From Pseudevernia furfuracea (taxonomy: Eukaryota; Ascomycota; Lecanoromycetes; Lecanorales; Parmeliaceae): a DNA stretch of 64,000 bases. The stretch lies in the NCBI GenBank assembly GCA_022315425.1, contig JAIUPT010000032.1:1538501-1602500 (forward strand), written 5' to 3'. This document shows positions 1 through 12,434 of this stretch, in pieces (the stretch's first letter is position 1; each line of letters starts with the position of its first letter). Position numbers and translations under genes: made by a program. Below the pieces are notes generated by a model that saw nothing but the letters and a program-made list of their open reading frames with translations, did not search any database and was not told the origin of the DNA.

Positions 1-2117
1 CCATGATGAGAGGTTGTTCCTCTGGACAAGACTGTCTATTGTTGATGATCTGCGAACCTCTGAGATAAAAGATGTGTATTTGGTAGTGGAGATATGTTAT
101 GAACGAAAGAGAAGGAAGGGGAAGGCTCCTGACTTTATAGTGAAAGACAGACCGACAGCCTGAAGACTTGGTCCGCGGTCCACTTGGGAAATACCATCTG
201 TTCAAGGTTTCAAGAGTTCCGAGAAGAAACTCGGCCGCCCCACCTAAAGCTACCACACCGAAATGGCTGGCTGTGGTCTTCTGAACGGCATCTTATCCAA
301 GGCGTCCAGGGTGTGGGGCCTTTGGTTTCATGGCAGTGTGTCTTAGCATCACTGGGGGAGGCTCCATGAATCAAACAATTGCTAAGATGGGCGGCGTTGA
401 AGCCCAAAAGATATTCCTCAGATGCAGATACTGCCTAACTCAAGTTTCAGGAGAGTTCCATACATGACGCATGCACCCTAGAAGATTGGTGTGCCCAGTG
501 TCCTTGTAACGATTTGAGTGGCTGGGTTCTTTTGAAGGGCATCTTATCCAGGCCACCGTGGGTTTTGAGCTCGCGATGGTGCTACATTATCTTGCAGGCT
601 GTGAGGCGACAGTAGATATCAAAGGGCATGATTGGTCTGAGGAACCATTTTGCGGCCTCGGAAATGTATCAGAGGCATTGTGGTAGAACTCTGCCTAGGG
701 ACTAATTGCTGAGACGCATGGGATTTTTCGAGCTTGTTTTCGAGCTTCCGACTTCGCCCCTGTCTTCCTAATACTAAGGCGGCAGTAGAAAACCGATGAC
801 GTGATCGGTAAGAGGGACGGGGCTGCGACATTCACAGGTTTCCATGATCACAGGTACTGCCTCGAGAATGTGTAGCAGAGATGGTGGAAGAAAGCTCTGC
901 CCAGGACTAAACACTGACATGTCTGGCTATGGGTATTTGGTCAGGCGTCTTACCCGAGCCATGGAGGTTTCCGAGCTTCTGATGTTAGGGCACTATTCTT
1001 GATATTCTGAGGTGGCGGTAGAAACCAGATAACATGATTGGCAAAAGGGCAAGGGGGGCGGCGGTATCCTTGTGATTCTAAATCGACGGCAAAAACCTGA
1101 TAATATGATGGATAAGGGGAAGCGGGTTGCGACATCAACAAATCTCCGCATCTGTAAGTGCTGCCTCCTCAAAAATGTGTAGCAGAGATGGTGGAAGGAG
1201 CTCAGCCCGAACGAAAACTCTAGTCAGAGACAAAATTACAGAAATAGCTGACCAGGGTCCTCACAAAACGCAGCCACCTTTGTCTCTGGACCCTCAACCT
1301 CCTGGAACTCGGGCAGTTGCCTTGCACAAGTAAGGAACTGATTTGGCGGGACGTTTCGTAAGATAATAGGGAGGGAGTTGCAGGCACAAGTCAGCCTTGA
1401 CTGTGGCGCTGATCCGAAAGGATGATGAGCGGTATCTAACGCAGTCGCCCGTACACGGATCTCGGGGCCTTGAAAAATCGTTGTCGTGTGAGGAACGGAC
1501 GGCTCGATGAGAACACTCGCCACCTTTCAGGATACCATTTCGAAAAAGGCCCGCGGCTGCTGCTAGGGATTGCACATGGTGGTTTGCCAGGACGCGCGAA
1601 AGTAAAACTTGGAAGGAGTTGCTTCCCTAATCGTATAGTCAGCTATGCGTTTGTAGGCCGTGAAACCAGCAACAGTACTAACTCGATCTCCTATACACCT
1701 GCCAACCGCGCAGTCCTCGAGCATATAAGTGTCCAGCGTCGGCGCATTCGCACCTGCATTCCTTTCTAGTACTGTGTTACTTTTATTCACTCCGTAAGAG
1801 CGGTCGAAGCGCAGGCTCCCCCCTGAAGATGTTGAAACATTCAAATTGGGATAACTACAATTCGCTGTACACCAGCTCCTCTGATCTTAGGCAATATCGC
1901 AAATGCACCGTAGCCAATGCAAAATATATCCATACTACTGCCCTCTCCTATCCTGGCATGGAAAAGAAACGCCAACGCTGCATGCTTGCTCCAAATTCAT
2001 ACGTCATGCATGCTGCGCCATTCACTAATCCAACGGTGAAAACCAGTCACCCTACTCAAAACGTCATTGCAGCGGTGGTTGCCTTTGCTTAAGGACTTAG
2101 AGAATCCCCGCGGGAGA
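1..2117. other. Gene-poor left end
   Basis: No reading frame here looks like a real gene: the open stretches are short, overlap on both strands and show no recognisable motif. The segment contains diverged repeats (listed separately) and ends at the stop codon of the alpha-actinin gene. A gene beginning left of the window could leave its UTR here. Confidence 0.5.
780..1210. repeat. Diverged ~300 bp direct repeats
   Basis: The segment near 780-900 and the segment near 1086-1205 are the same sequence in diverged form. Both run through an AAAACC-GAT/AAACC-GAT stretch, then GCTGCGACAT or GTTGCGACAT, then TACTGCC or TGCTGCC, and end in the shared block ATGTGTAGCAGAGATGGTGG. A shorter third copy of the first part lies at about 1012-1060. 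A related phrase (GGCATCTTATCCA) recurs at about 289 and 540, so the array may extend left. The spacing is about 306 bp. The origin is unknown; a decayed transposon or a local duplication are both possible. Confidence 0.6.
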
Positions 2118-4441
2118 TCAGTGTCCGTTGATCCTCCTCTCCGGGCTGGTCCCTTCTTTGCTGTTCGGTCTAGAGCTCGTGTTCAGCTCGCCTTGCGTCA
2201 TCCTCTCCATGAAGCTGATGTAATCGTACTTGGGGAGGTCTCTGTCTTCTTGCAGATCAGGGCCTTTGTGCTGTGGCATACTGGAGAGAAGGTCTTCGAC
2301 TAGCTCGTCAGGAATCAGGGAGTGCCGAAGGTCGAGTTCAGTTACGTAAGGCTAGGATAGGGTTAGCTGGCGAACGTGGGCGCAGTAGTGAGTGCGTAGT
2401 GAGTGCAAAGAGCAATGGATAGACGCCGAGCAGGGAGACAGTAGCAATAAAGAGGTGCCAGAAACGAGGTTCGGTCGAACGTACCTTGCCATCGGCAACC
2501 TCCCTGAAACTCTGAAACACCTGCTCCGCTGTGTTCTGGTCTTCGGTGACGGACACCATGAACCGAATGAATTGCTCAAACGTGACGTAGCCCTTCCCAG
2601 AACTAATGCTCATAAATTGCTCATGCATCTCTATCTCGTCATAGACCAGACTCAAACTTGCTAACGCGGCTGAGAACTCGATCTCCTGCAGCGTGTTCGA
2701 GAGATCCTTGTCGAAATGCCTGAACACCGATTCAAATTCTTCCAGCTGTATAGGAGTAAGGTTTGTCATTTCCCTGGCGACCATTTGGTTTTCCAAAAAG
2801 CCCATCTTACCAACTACACTGCCCCGTACTAGCTCCAATTCGTATGCTAGCTCATCATACGTATAGGTGGTGAAGTCGTTCTCTTCTATGTTAGCTTCAT
2901 CGCACTTATGGGAGAGGGTGGCAAGGGTTTCGAGATATTCGGATAGGGGAGGTAGGTTGCTGTGCAAACGGCGGACATGGGCAAGTTGGTCTGCAAGATC
3001 GCCTGAGAGGCCTGCGATGGCTAGCGAAAGTGTGGAGAGGGTGAGGGCGAAGTCGTTGGCTTTGTCGGCGAAGGTGCGGCGCAGGGCGTTCTTAATACTG
3101 TGAAGTAAAGAACTGGTTAGAAGACTGGATGAAGGGAGAATAGGATGGTTGCGCACTCTCGAATGGTCTCGTTAATGACCTGACTTCTGTCCCTCTCGGC
3201 TCTGAGTAGAACGGCCCATTCCTTGTCCAATACTTCAAGTTTCAAGTCATTTGGAGGTTCGTAGGCTCGTAGTCGATATGTGCTCATCTTCGTCTTGATA
3301 TTCCCTAGTAGAGCAGCAAGATCCGATTTTTCGGCCACCCACTTCCGCTTTTGACTCGTCTTGTACACGGAGAATTGGCTTGACTGGTCTTTCGCATCCA
3401 CATACGTGCCTGTAAATGTTGCTATTCCCCATGCCTGCCGCTGAGCCTGGATCTCCTTCAACAAAGACTTCATCCTTTGCTCGAAAGAGTTTTGCATGCT
3501 CCAGGCCCCGTTCATGTTGGCAACAAATTTCTCCACTCTTCTGCCTGCGTTTTCGACTCTTTCCATTTGGGAGAAAGCATGGAACCAGTATGCGATGTAT
3601 GTCATGAGGGATCGCTCGTCAGGTTTGGCAACGTCGCAGACATCCTCCACGTCCAGGAGATCTGGTATGCCGATCTCTTTAGAAGCAATGTCAAACGCCA
3701 ACTTCATGTTCCCTCGGTGATCGCTCTTGTCCAACTTCTCGTAGTCTATCAGGTCCGGTCGATGAATGTCAAGTAGAGCGCAGCTGTGTCCCAGTCAGCA
3801 TGCCTCTTGCCTCTCCGTCTAAACGCAACCCACAAAGCGATTCCATCGTTCCAACTAGCTGAGAAGTCCCGCACTTCTACCTCTTCATAACAAGCCGTCT
3901 TTCTTTGACACCACAGCAGCAACCCTTCCTTCGCCGTCATGCCCTCCTCATTAATGTCGTTAATCGTAAAGCGTAGAATGAGCGTCCATATCAGCCCAAG
4001 TATTATCTTCCTGTTTCCATCCACAACATCCTCTGCTCCAATGTTTGTCATATGTATACCTCGTGCTTTAATGAAGTTGAGGGCGACGTTGACATTTTCG
4101 AAGCGCTGAACACGGAGTTTGGGTTTGGAGGCATAGCGGCCGAGGGACTCATTGCCGAGAACTTCGAGGAGGTGGATGAGAATGACCTATGGTAGATTGA
4201 TGTCAGTCCTCACAGCCTTCGTACATAGATAGCAGATCACTGGCTAAGTATTGGATTTACCCCGTCTGAGAGGTCTGTGACCAAATTTTTGACGGCGACA
4301 TCTCGACCGCTGACTTTGGCATTCAACCTGGACAGCAAGACAGTCATCAGTCATCACGGTCTCTCGAGATACCTAGGTATGGGCAGACCATTTGGTGAAT
4401 GTCTTCTCCTGCACCGCTACCCACTGTTGCTCTACCCCCAT
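2118..4441 (-). CDS. acnA: Alpha-actinin, actin cross-linking protein
   Basis: Six exons (4441-4389, 4327-4261, 4186-3834, 3783-3157, 3097-2485, 2351-2118) join in frame to 648 residues. The N-terminus has the two calponin-homology domains that bind F-actin: KTFTKWLNAK, HLLEVLGNESLGRY and the GLIWTLILRFTI block, then FCALLDIHRPDLIDY. A helical spectrin-type rod follows, and the C-terminus has EF-hand-like segments (HFDKDLSNTLQEIEF, YVTFEQFIRFM) and the typical ending with LPKYDYISFMERM. Length and order match fungal alpha-actinins, which act at the septum and hyphal tip actin. All introns are GT-AG. The start is the first ATG giving MGVEQQW; the frame is open upstream, so a few more residues are possible. 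The identification is firm, the exact start less so. Confidence 0.92.
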
Positions 4442-5361
4442 CTCCACGAATTCATTGGCTGCGGAATGGGGAGAGGGAAAGTCTGGGATGTGATGATGGT
4501 AGAAGCTGTAGCTATAAATGATGCACTGTTGTATTATGAAGTATAGTATTTATGGAGCATAGAAGAGAAAGGATGACGTTTCGACGACGGCGGCTATGTT
4601 TGAACTTTCTGTGGAGCTCATCGAATCAACACACAAGTACGGAACCTTTCCGCGCCAGTAACCGAGCTAACCAATTCTGGTCGAAAATAACACTTTTGCC
4701 TTGAAGCCCACCCACAACGTAAACGAACCTCTACAGCACTGGTGGCACTGTTATCCAATGGATAGTACTACGCTCATACATCTCTATGCATCGGGCCAAT
4801 CAATGGCAGCGTTAGGCTACAATCCAGAGAGAAGTGGCAAGATGGGGCATCGACAAGGGCTCCCTCAAATTCCAAATACCTCTTTATCCATAGTTCACTC
4901 TCGCTCGGTCTGTGGCACATTATGCATACTTGCTTGAAATCTGGTTCCGTGAGAATTCGTGTTGCTTGATAAGAAATTTTGGCTCTCAATCCTCGAAAAG
5001 CTAGGAAACGGCGATTCGAAGACTTGTGAGCTCTTGCTTTGCCGAGATTCAGGACAATGGCTTCTCTATTTATTTGATGGACTATACGCATGAGTAGCTA
5101 TCCGGAAAGCTGAGAAGGGTTAAGACTGGATACACAGGAGGTGCGGCTGCCTCAACGCTTGTGAGAGGTTCAACAAACATCATCGCAAAGACATTCGACC
5201 TGACCCAGGTGCTACTCTGCACACGGTTTCATGCGGGACGCATGGCCGGGTAAAAATTTTCTGGACCGCTAAGCCATATGAATTCTGCGAAATTTCTTCA
5301 TCAAGAGTTAGATTCATCATACTCTGTCTCATTGAGGTCGGCCAGCTGGCCCTCAGCTATC
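4442..5361. other. Intergenic, no supported gene
   Basis: This is the upstream region of the alpha-actinin gene and the downstream region of the PPxY protein gene. Open frames on the minus strand (for example 4774-5091) have no recognisable motif and no intron structure I could support. Confidence 0.4.
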
Positions 5362-6112
5362 TCACCTAATGCGTCGTGACCACGACAACCTCTGTTCCAT
5401 CCGATGTTGGTCGTCATCAATACTTCTAGGTCTCGTTGGGACCACAACGTCCATGTCATCCTGGCTGCGGCTGATACTAGTGTACGGTGGAGGACTTTCG
5501 CCACTACTGTACGGTGGGGGGAGGCTGTCGTAGCTACTCTGCGTAGCTTGCAATGGTCCGAGGTTGTCATAGAGCGGAGGCTGCTCATATGTCACGCTGC
5601 CTCGTCTTGCGCGCTCCTGGTGGCTGTTGTAATCTACATGGTTGCCCAAGCTTTGACGACGAGTGCTATCAACATCTCCACTTCTGTGCAAGCTGAAGGG
5701 ATGAGGCTCGTCGTACGGGCTCAGGCGGCAACCATTATTGTCTCCATGGTTGGTCTGATGACTTGGAGTGGAAGGCACCACGCTAAACTCGTCAGCATTG
5801 TACTCCGCCTTTTGCTATGATCCATTCAAACCTTCGTGATGGATTGTCAATACGGTCGCAGTATATTTGGTCAATCCTGGCTCCTTCGAAGACTCCTCGT
5901 GTGGTCCAGTAAATAGACTCATTCCGCCTCAGCCCTACGGCAAGAAGCCTCCCCATACCCGTGCTTCCAATATTTGCACCAGATAGTACAAAATTGTACC
6001 CGGCGGGCGCGCTGATGACAATGCTTCCATCAGGTTTTTGATTAATGAACTTGCCCCTTTGGTTTCCGGGCACATGATACGAGCTGCGCCGAGCCATTTT
6101 GGAAATTCTCAA
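5362..6112 (-). CDS. Unrecognised protein with three PPxY motifs
   Basis: I do not recognise this family. The first exon (from 6112, or the second ATG at 6097 beginning MARRSSYHV) encodes a compact, possibly folded segment. The second reads from about 5807 to the stop at 5362 and is rich in Ser, Pro, Gln and Arg. A plausible junction uses a GT donor near 5855 and an AG acceptor that opens the frame QKAEYNADEF; the exact donor is uncertain. The tail holds three PPxY motifs (PPLY, PPPY, PPPY) at 5482-5580. PPxY is the ligand of WW domains such as those in Rsp5/Nedd4 ubiquitin ligases, so an adaptor or substrate role is an inference only. No transmembrane segment is visible. Confidence 0.45.
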
Positions 6113-7867
6113 TTGCCAATATAATTAGATCAGAAGTGAAATATTTGGGGAGGAGGAATAGAGGGAGGTGGAGGACAGACTATAAGCAAAACTCTCTCGC
6201 ACAAGCCCAGGCAGTGATTTCGGATTTGAGCACACACACCAAGTGAGCAGCATTTACCGCCACCATCGGGCATAGACGCACGTTGACGCACGTTGTTGGG
6301 AACATTGCGGGAGCATTGAGGCCGGTGAACTAGTCGATACAGGCAAGTGCCTTCATCTCAGAAACCATTCCCAATCATACATCGCCTCATTCCTCGTCCT
6401 AAAGATGAGCCAGTGCTCACACTCTACTATCTCCTTGCTCCTCATACCTTCGAACCATCGAAATTAGCGGCCATTGCCCATCCAGAATGCTCCAAGAACA
6501 TTTAGCGATACCAGCCCCTTCTTTCATGACCCTAAGAGTCCAAGATTAGCTCCGAAGAGGTTTCAACTTCGCCAGCTTTGAATCTCGCGCTGGATCCGTG
6601 CCTGAAGATCATTGCCAGTGTCGGGTTAGTATGGCTTGAGAACCAGTAAATGCCGTATTTTTCCAGCGATCCGGCTGCGACCTGCATGTGAGAGCGTATC
6701 AAGGCCAATCGGATGGCTTACATTGAAGGAAACTTGAAACGCTATATGCAATCCTTCGCCGGAAATATGGGATTGTTTTACGGCCGTCGTCGGGATTCCC
6801 TCCTTCAATCGAAAATCTCTTTGATTAAGAATGAGATCGTTTTACAGCCGTCGACGAGATTCCTTCCTTCAATCAAACTCTCTTCTGTTAGGTTACCTTC
6901 ATTTACTGCCTTTCCAGAGTGTGTACAAATTAATTCTCAGCATATGAGTCAAGAAGTATTTGCTGGTGGGAGTGTTTTCGCATGCAGAGGTAGTAAGCCA
7001 TCATGATCTGCAATTCTGTTCAACTTTTGTCTTACCATGGTGTGGCAACTTCAGAGAGGCATAAGCCCAAACTAGTCTACATCAAATGGGTAGGTTCCTC
7101 TTGATCGCGCCTAGACGAAAAAGCTTCAAGCCGTCATGTGGCGGTTTCACAAGGTCCTAGGTCAAGAATGAACGCAATCTTTCTGGAAACTTGCATTAGC
7201 GGGGTTGTCTTTGCACGTATTGGGTCGGTAAGTTACATCGAGTTCCTGGACTCTGATCTCCACCCCCCCCCCCACCCCCACAGCAAGTCTCCACAATTAC
7301 ACACCCCCAAGGTTCCTTTTGGTCGGTCAATGGCCCTTCCAAAAATGTGTCTTGAGTGTGAGGTGAAGGCAGCAGGTAAACTTGTAGAGGCGCAATGCTT
7401 GCACATTATCTTGTTTGTGAGCTTTTATCATCGTAGTGTTTCATCTCTCTCTCATAAGATTCCCTCTCCGGGTGGGGGACCTTGTGCACGGAGTGGATCT
7501 TTGGGGAGGAGATGAGGTTACACAATGCCTATTTGGGACTACGCCAAGGGATCGGCTAGGCCAATTTTGATGTATTTCCAGCCTTACAGCAACAAAGAGA
7601 GGAGAAAAGGGTGGAGAAAGGAGGTCATGATTCGTTGACCACACAATAATAGGTGGTAGATGGCTACGAATGAATTATCTACAGCGCCTCAGAAAAACCC
7701 AATCAAGTAAGAACTAACGCCCACCGCTCAGAAAATAGGCTTCGAATAGATGGCCACCCAAGTCGCTGACCGTGAGCATCATTCGCAGGCGGTCTATTAT
7801 TATAAATGCCGGGCAGTCTCGGCGTCTGAGAGAGCTCATCGATCCTGCGCTTGCAGTTGAGATTTGT
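6113..7867. other. Gene-poor interval
   Basis: No coding region is supported. The interval contains the 64 bp tandem duplication listed separately, a C-rich run near 7263-7280 and scattered short open frames without motifs. Confidence 0.4.
6775..6887. repeat. 64 bp tandem duplication with transition-type differences
   Basis: A unit beginning GTTTTACGGCCGTCG at 6775 is repeated at 6839 as GTTTTACAGCCGTCG, and both continue through GATTCC-TCCTTCAATC. The second copy is partial. Most differences between the copies are C/T or G/A changes, the type produced by deamination or RIP, although so short a repeat is below the usual RIP size threshold. Confidence 0.6.
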
Positions 7868-8473
7868 TCATGCACGACGTCTCTGATTATCTGAAACTTT
7901 CTTTTCAGAGTGGGATGAGGGACTCAATTCCTCGCGGCTAGGTCTCTCCCTTACGTTTTGGCGCCGTCTTGTGGTTTCTGTTGGCCTTGATGCTAATTTA
8001 GGTGAGTCTGGAAGCGGCCGCTTCGTGCTCTGTGTCGCTAGACCGTTTTCTCCGAGTGATGTAGAAGGAAGTTCTGCGAAGCTTGGGGCCTCATGCGGCT
8101 TCCGTCGTCGTCCCACAACTTCTGGATCTCCCAATGGCTTGGCAGATCGGTCCGGGACTATTCGCTTTGTTATCTGAGAGGCTACGCTCTGATTTGTTGG
8201 TGGATCTCAGCCGCCTCTATCGTCAGGACTACTATCATGGAGAGGCCGTCTGCATAATAGAGATAGTTCTTGTACATACGACGCGTTGAAGGGGTTGGCG
8301 GAAGGCGTCTCTTCTGCTGATCTAGGTTGCTGAGCACTAGAGGCGCCAATTGTCGATTGTCTCGCGGTATGAAACGAATCAGTCCGCGATGTAGAGCCTG
8401 CGTCGTCCGAGTGACCAGCATTAAAGTCAGCACTTGGGGAACTAGTTGAATGCAGGTGTTTTGTCTTGATCAA
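7868..8473 (-). pseudogene. Possible decayed or partial gene, Ser/Arg-rich
   Basis: Two minus-strand open frames can be joined by a good GT-AG intron (GTACAAG donor near 8268, acceptor ending CTCAG near 8168) into one Ser-, Pro- and Arg-rich frame with stretches NPFNASY, ITKRIVPDRSAKP and HEAPSFAELPS. No ATG lies at the 5' end: in-frame TGA precedes the segment and the upstream DNA turns AT-rich. Either a 5' exon is missing from my model or the gene is truncated. No family is recognised. I rate a fragment more likely than an intact gene. Confidence 0.3.
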
Positions 8474-9243
8474 AAAAACTCGTCACTGTAGCCTAGAGCT
8501 TCGCATACGTCTCGATAACTGCGCCTGTAAGCAAGAGTCTCTCTTTCGTTGGGCTCACAACATACGAGACTTCGTCTCCGAGCTCTTTCTTGACTATCGA
8601 TAATGAGCTTTAACAATATTATATCGATCTATTTTATCGATCTATTTTATCGATCTACTTCCCCCTATTTGATCTCAAATTGTCGGTCTGAAGTTGAAAC
8701 GACAACTTAATGAGGATCATATTTTAATAGATTTTGAACACTCGCTAGCTATCAAAGAAATATATTCGACTAGCTACATTATGCTGGCTCAACCTCATTA
8801 AGACCCTGATATCCCTTCACTGAGACTTAAATACCCTTAAACCCTTTCGAAAATCTCATATCAAAGCGTCAGGAACCTTTATTGATATAGCTGTATGATA
8901 CACAGTAGATTTAAAATTCTTCACCGCCTTTAAACTCTCTTCGATTCACATACTCTATTCGCGTCAGCGATACTCTGCTATTTTATCCTTTCAGGTCTGC
9001 TTAGAAGCCTACGCCCTTTTCCACTCAAAGATCTCATCTAAGACACTAAGCGAGATATATAAGAACTTCTTAAGATACAAATAAGGCATTAGAACTGCGA
9101 AATAGAAGAATATGAGGTCGAGGGGGCATTCTACTATTATGCTTCAGCATACGCTAACACTCTTGCACACGCTAATACTAAGGTTTCCCAAGCCGACTAG
9201 CTGCTCTCCGCACCCAGCCCACAAGAGGTAGAGTACCGCCAAT
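8474..9243. other. AT-rich block with 13 bp repeats
   Basis: From about 8580 to 9130 the sequence is clearly more AT-rich than its surroundings and contains no coding frame. Near 8622-8660 the 13 bp unit TATCGATCTATTT is repeated almost three times. Such blocks in fungal genomes are often RIP-mutated transposon remains, but no transposon protein is recognisable here. Confidence 0.45.
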
Positions 9244-10877
9244 ATGGGATCCAGCGTTGACGTTCCTGTAGCTCCATACGCAACCTCCGACAGGAAATCC
9301 TTTGCCTTCATCTCTGCCCGAGACCGTTGGCCAGTCATCGTGGTGATTATGACTGCAGAGAGCATTGATACGAGCTGACCGCGCAAGACAGGGGCAATCG
9401 ATGATGTCCATCGTGCCATTGTAGCCAGCGATGATGAACCAAAGCGAAAGGAAGGCAAGACAATCGTGGAGGGGCTGGCGAAGCTAAAGTACGAGCTACA
9501 ACATGACCGGCAATTGATGTACGGAAATCCTACCGCGAAGGCCGCCTATACTTGGCTAACCGATGCAGACCGCTGGTCGATGATGGGAAGCCAGACATAT
9601 CAAGCTACAACAAGGAGCTAGAGTTATTAGGAAATCCAAAATGGTTCAGCGTGCCTTGGCTCTTTGCAGAATGCTACCTCTACCGGTATAACGAGCCGGA
9701 CTCACCCAGAGTTGTTAAACTGATTGACACAAGCTAGACGAGTGCACACTTCTTTCTCCCTCTCCGACCACTGGAAGACCTACGATGTCTTTTTTCGCCA
9801 GAAAATGTCCACTTTTCGCTCGTCGCGACCAGCAGTCCTTGAAATAGCGGCCAAATACAAAGAGTTGATCTCGCAATTGGAAATGGGTGTAGAGTCTACA
9901 AAGGAGCCTGAAGAGTTGGATGAAGCGGAGCGGATACTGTTCATAGAGATGTGCGAAATCTGCTTATGGGGCAACGCTACGGACCTTTCCCTCTTGACAT
10001 CTCTGACATACGAAGACATACAAAAGTTGCAAGGTTCCGATGCGAGGAAGAAGGCCGAAAAAAACATACTTGTCAATGACCTCCCAGCTGCGTACAAGGT
10101 CCTCAAGGAAGTGCAGAAGACAGGCAAGAAATATAGGCGGGTGGATATCGTACTTGATAACGCCGGCTTCGAGCTTTTCGTCGACCTCGTCCTTGCTGGC
10201 TATCTCCTCGCCGCTGGTCTAGCTACACAGGTCATTCTTCATCCCAAATCGATCCCGTGGTTCGTTTCAGATGTCATCCCAGCAGATTTTGCAGCGCTCC
10301 TGAGCGCTCTTGCAAACTCTCAAAGCTTCTATTCTACGCCTGACGAGCATACGGGTCAAGTTCCAGAATCGCTGTCCGAGAAAGAGTCGTCAGATCTATC
10401 CTTCCTGTTTCAGCACTGGGCTGGCTTCCACGATGAGGGTCAATTACTCCTTCGACCAAATATCTTTTGGACTTCGGCGAAAAGCTACTGGCACCTTCCG
10501 CAAGCTGAGCCTAGACTGTACGAGGACCTACGGGAGTCGGAACTAGTGATCTTCAAGGGTGATCTCAACTATCGGAAATTGACAGCTGATGTTTGTGTCC
10601 TGCCGCTATTTATTGTATGTACGGGCCTGCTGACTCGGAGTAGGCAATGTGGGAACCAACGACGCCATTCACTACAGCTATTGGGCCAATGGGACCTGCA
10701 TCAAATGTCCGTGCGCTAGCGCTTCGTACCTGCAAAGCTGACACTGTAGTCGGGCTACACGGCGGCGCCGATGAGAAACTGAAGGGGATGGAGGGTGGTG
10801 GTGGTGACAATGGAGCTAGGAAGTGGGCATGGTCTGGGAAATGGGCTGTCGTACAGTTCTGTGATGGAAAGACATGA
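9244..10877 (+). CDS. DUF89 metal-dependent sugar-phosphate phosphatase (ARMT1/YMR027W type)
   Basis: Five exons (9244-9342, 9388-9518, 9569-9685, 9738-10590, 10644-10877) give 477 residues. The N-terminus has SARDRWPVIV followed by TGAIDDVHRA, then WFSVPWLFAECYLYR and STFRSSRPAVLE. The signature LDNAGFELFVDL carries the Asp-Asn and Glu of the DUF89 metal site, and VIFKGDLNYRKL and LALRTCKAD are the late conserved blocks. Family knowledge: members remove phosphate from damaged or surplus sugar phosphates (yeast YMR027W acts on fructose-1-phosphate); a carboxyl-methyltransferase role was claimed for human ARMT1. The key residues are present, so it should be active. The first intron is only 45 nt and its borders are the least certain. 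Confidence 0.88.
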
Positions 10878-11464
10878 TCCAGAGTGAAATCATGCTCGAC
10901 TTTGCATAGAGATTCAACAAAGCTAGAGACAATATCAACGATTATATGCTTGTAGCCTTCCTCGCAGCGGGTCTTGGCATCGCCTTTTCGCATTTTCGAC
11001 CCCTATTTTCGGCCCGTTACTCATCCCGAATATTGTCCTGTCTCCTCCACACACGCAACGGCCGCAAGTATGACAAGGCGCGCAACGAAAGCTGTCACCG
11101 ATGATCTGAAACAAACACGAAGGGTAGAAACATGAGGCAAAGTGCAAGCGAAGGAAAGCAGCCTGTTACGCCGCCGTCAAAGCATGCCGTGGCCTCTAAG
11201 TATTCGTTCCATCCATCGGAGCGGGGCGCATCACAGCGCACCTGAGTATACCTTTATAACGCGGCGTTCGGGCACTTACCCTCGTACGCAGATGACACTG
11301 CATGAGTTGAGACTCAGCCTCTCCTCTGCGGCAAAGATGTTCTCTCATATAGTCTTTCTTCTTCTCCCTATTCCTTGACTCAAAGCTCATTTTTCTCCTA
11401 CTTGTCGATCGTTCTGCTGTCCGAGCTCTCTTAGCCTGATTCCCCTATTCGAAAAAACGTAACC
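10878..11464. promoter_or_regulatory. Intergenic; promoter region of the polysaccharide lyase
   Basis: No gene is seen. A TTTATAA element occurs at about 11251, roughly 210 bp before the lyase ATG, and the leader before the ATG is pyrimidine-rich, as is usual for filamentous fungi. The TATA assignment is by eye. Confidence 0.35.
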
Positions 11465-12302
11465 ATGCTTCTCTCCGCTCTAGTTCCCCTCTCAATCCTC
11501 CTTTCTCTCTCGACCTCCACCCTCCTAATCAACTATTCTGCCCCTTCCCCCGTCTCGGACCTCGGCCAATGCCAGCTTGAAGGCAGCTTTCTCGGCGACC
11601 ACATCGCCTGCCCTGGCAACTCTTCCATCTACATCAAGACTGGTACCGATCCCAACGGCAAACCCGCCCTCCACTACCATCGAGACCCTACGTTTCGCCG
11701 AGCAGAAGTAAAGGGAGCGGGGGCATATGCGGAGAATAAGCATTACTATGTGGGATATGAGTTCAGCCTGGGAAATGTACATGAGCATCTGAACGTCTTT
11801 CAGTGGTAGGACTAGCAACCGTGCTGTCATTCATCTGGCAAAGGCGTGCTACTGCTGATTACTGTTCCATAGGAAGGATGGCACTGGTGACACGAGTTCC
11901 TCCACCTACCAAGACATCCCTTTCAGCCTGGCCTTCAGCGAAGACCTCCCCACCCGCTTGTCTATCGGCTATACTCCTCCCGGTGGAAAATATGCGTCCC
12001 TCTGGATCGATAGCTCTGATTTCTCAATCAACACCACCCACAATGTTGCCTTGGCCTGGGACACGATGTCTGGTGGCAATAACAAGCTCGAGATGTGGTT
12101 GGATGGTACACATGTGCTAGAGAAAGATGGTTTGACGCTGTGGACTGGGAATTGCTATACAAAATATGGGATCTACAGGGGCGAGAAGGGGGATCATGAC
12201 CCAGAAGGGCACAGCAATGTGTTTGATAGCTATGTTTATGGGGTACAGGTTAGTGACGCGAGTTTGGCCGAGGTTGCGAAATACAGTGGGTTGGGGAAGT
12301 AA
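11465..12302 (+). CDS. Secreted polysaccharide lyase (fungal PL20/PF14099-like)
   Basis: Two exons (11465-11805, 11873-12302) separated by a 67 nt intron encode 256 residues. Residues 1-20 form a signal peptide with a leucine-rich core, so the enzyme is exported. The mature part has the pattern of fungal polysaccharide lyases: LHYHRDPTFRRAEVK, YYVGYEFSLG, NVFQWKD across the splice, then KLEMWLDGTHV, YGIYRGE and a C-terminal FDSYVYGVQVSDASLAEV. Family knowledge: PL20 enzymes such as Trichoderma glucuronan lyase cleave polyglucuronate by beta-elimination. The fold family is well supported; the substrate is not proved. Four cysteines could form disulfides. Confidence 0.75.
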
Positions 12303-12434
12303 GAGTAGAGTCGGGAGGTGATCTCAAGTATCATCGAGAGCGCTTGTATGATTATCATTGACGAGGGGTAGTTTCATACAGTCATATATAGCATGTTCCA
12401 TCGCCCCAATCCGCACATCATCTCGCAGTCCAAC

